Shown: positions 5,447-5,906 of the stretch, piece by piece | Numbering within the stretch: the first letter of the stretch is position 1 | Layout of the letters: every line of letters begins with the position of its first letter | Origin: JBBPZA01 sp038330095 | GTDB taxonomy: Bacteria; Actinomycetota; Thermoleophilia; Solirubrobacterales; Solirubrobacteraceae | DNA: 5,906 nt | Direction: 5' to 3' | NCBI GenBank assembly: GCA_038330095.1 | Contig: JBBQNQ010000135.1 | Coordinates: 1-5,906 of the forward strand | Position numbers and translations under genes: made by a program | The notes under the pieces: generated by a model | What the model was told of the DNA's origin: nothing | Databases searched by the model: none | What the model saw: the letters and a program-made list of their open reading frames with translations, nothing else

Positions 5447-5906
5447 TCAGTAGGCGCGGGCAACGATCGCCTCGACCTCGGGCGCGCCGGGGTCGGTAAC
5501 CGTTGCGCCGTCCTCGCGCAGCAGACAGCGCACGGTGACGCCGTCGCGGGCGAGCGTCGCCTCGCCGTCTGGCCCGAGCTCTCGCCACGGCACGCGGGCG
5601 AAGCCCTCCCTGCCGAGCTCGGCCGCCTCCTTCAGGTTCGCCGCCGGCCGCGTCAGACCGTCGCGCAGCTCAGTGGCCTGGCGTAGGAGCTCGGCCTGGT
5701 CCTGGTCGAGGATCGCCGGGACCTGCGCCGCGAGGTCGGCGAGCGCGAGCTGCTCCTTGGCAGCGCGGACCCGCCGCGCGACGACGGCGACACCGGCCGC
5801 AAGGTCGCGCGGCCCGAGCTCCACCCGCACGGGCACCCCCCGCAGCTCCCAGTCGGTGATGCGCCGCCCGAGCGAGACCTCGAGCGCGTCGTCGAGCTCC
5901 GCGCGT
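5447..5906 (-). CDS. proS: Prolyl-tRNA synthetase, archaeal/eukaryotic type, C-terminal part
   Basis: The last 152 residues of a class II prolyl-tRNA synthetase, which charges tRNA-Pro with proline in the cytoplasm; the catalytic domain lies beyond the right edge of the window. The fragment opens in the anticodon-binding domain with DWELRGVPVRVELGPRDL, a family signature (GVP-RxExGPRD). It continues with a charged helical region (KEQLALADL) and the C-terminal domain FARVPW. It ends in VARAY, and the terminal Tyr is characteristic of the archaeal/eukaryotic-type enzyme. In many relatives this last domain carries a four-cysteine zinc site. Here only one Cys remains in the whole fragment (in TVRCLLRED), so the zinc site is lost. 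It is the first gene of the leftward run in this window, followed 19 bases later by the MFS gene. Confidence 0.93.
   Translation of the reverse strand, partial: RAELDDALEVSLGRRITDWELRGVPVRVELGPRDLAAGVAVVARRVRAAKEQLALADLAAQVPAILDQDQAELLRQATELRDGLTRPAANLKEAAELGREGFARVPWRELGPDGEATLARDGVTVRCLLREDGATVTDPGAPEVEAIVARAY

Noticed and set aside
4555..5499. Plus-strand open frame of 314 codons over the MFS gene
   Set aside because: Highly biased Gly/Arg/Gln/Glu composition, typical of the antisense of a hydrophobic membrane protein.

Overview
This is a compact, very GC-rich bacterial window. Almost every base is coding, codon third positions are mostly G or C, and GTG starts are common. The GC-rich style, a Tat-exported flavin amine oxidase, a HipA-like kinase paired with a DUF3037 gene and an archaeal/eukaryotic-type prolyl-tRNA synthetase suggest an actinobacterium, possibly of the Thermoleophilia/Solirubrobacterales type. 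The lineage is an inference from gene style, not from a marker gene. I see no mobile element, CRISPR array, RNA gene or phage gene.

Layout: (1) 16-879, minus, an alpha/beta-hydrolase of the lipase/esterase type. (2) 880-959, an 80 bp divergent promoter region with a 17 bp dyad and -10-like hexamers close enough to both starts to suggest leaderless or nearly leaderless transcripts. (3) 960-1601, plus, a class II (zinc) aldolase of the fuculose-phosphate aldolase/adducin family. (4) 1598-3058, minus, a flavin monoamine oxidase with a twin-arginine signal; its stop codon overlaps the aldolase stop in a single CTAG. (5) 3127-5906, minus, a tightly packed leftward run. In transcription order it is the 3' end of proS (cut by the window edge), an MFS transporter, a HipA-like kinase and a DUF3037 protein. 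The last three are joined by short overlaps. The amine oxidase follows after a 68 bp gap with its own strong Shine-Dalgarno.

The part most worth following up is the kinase/DUF3037 pair. The kinase keeps every recognisable catalytic motif but has no HipB-like DNA-binding antitoxin beside it. It is translationally coupled to an MFS transporter and lies two genes downstream of a tRNA-synthetase gene; known HipA-type kinases phosphorylate tRNA synthetases. The remaining genes (hydrolase, aldolase, amine oxidase) look like ordinary catabolic functions whose substrates cannot be read from sequence. The window may therefore be mostly ordinary chromosome with one under-studied conserved module.
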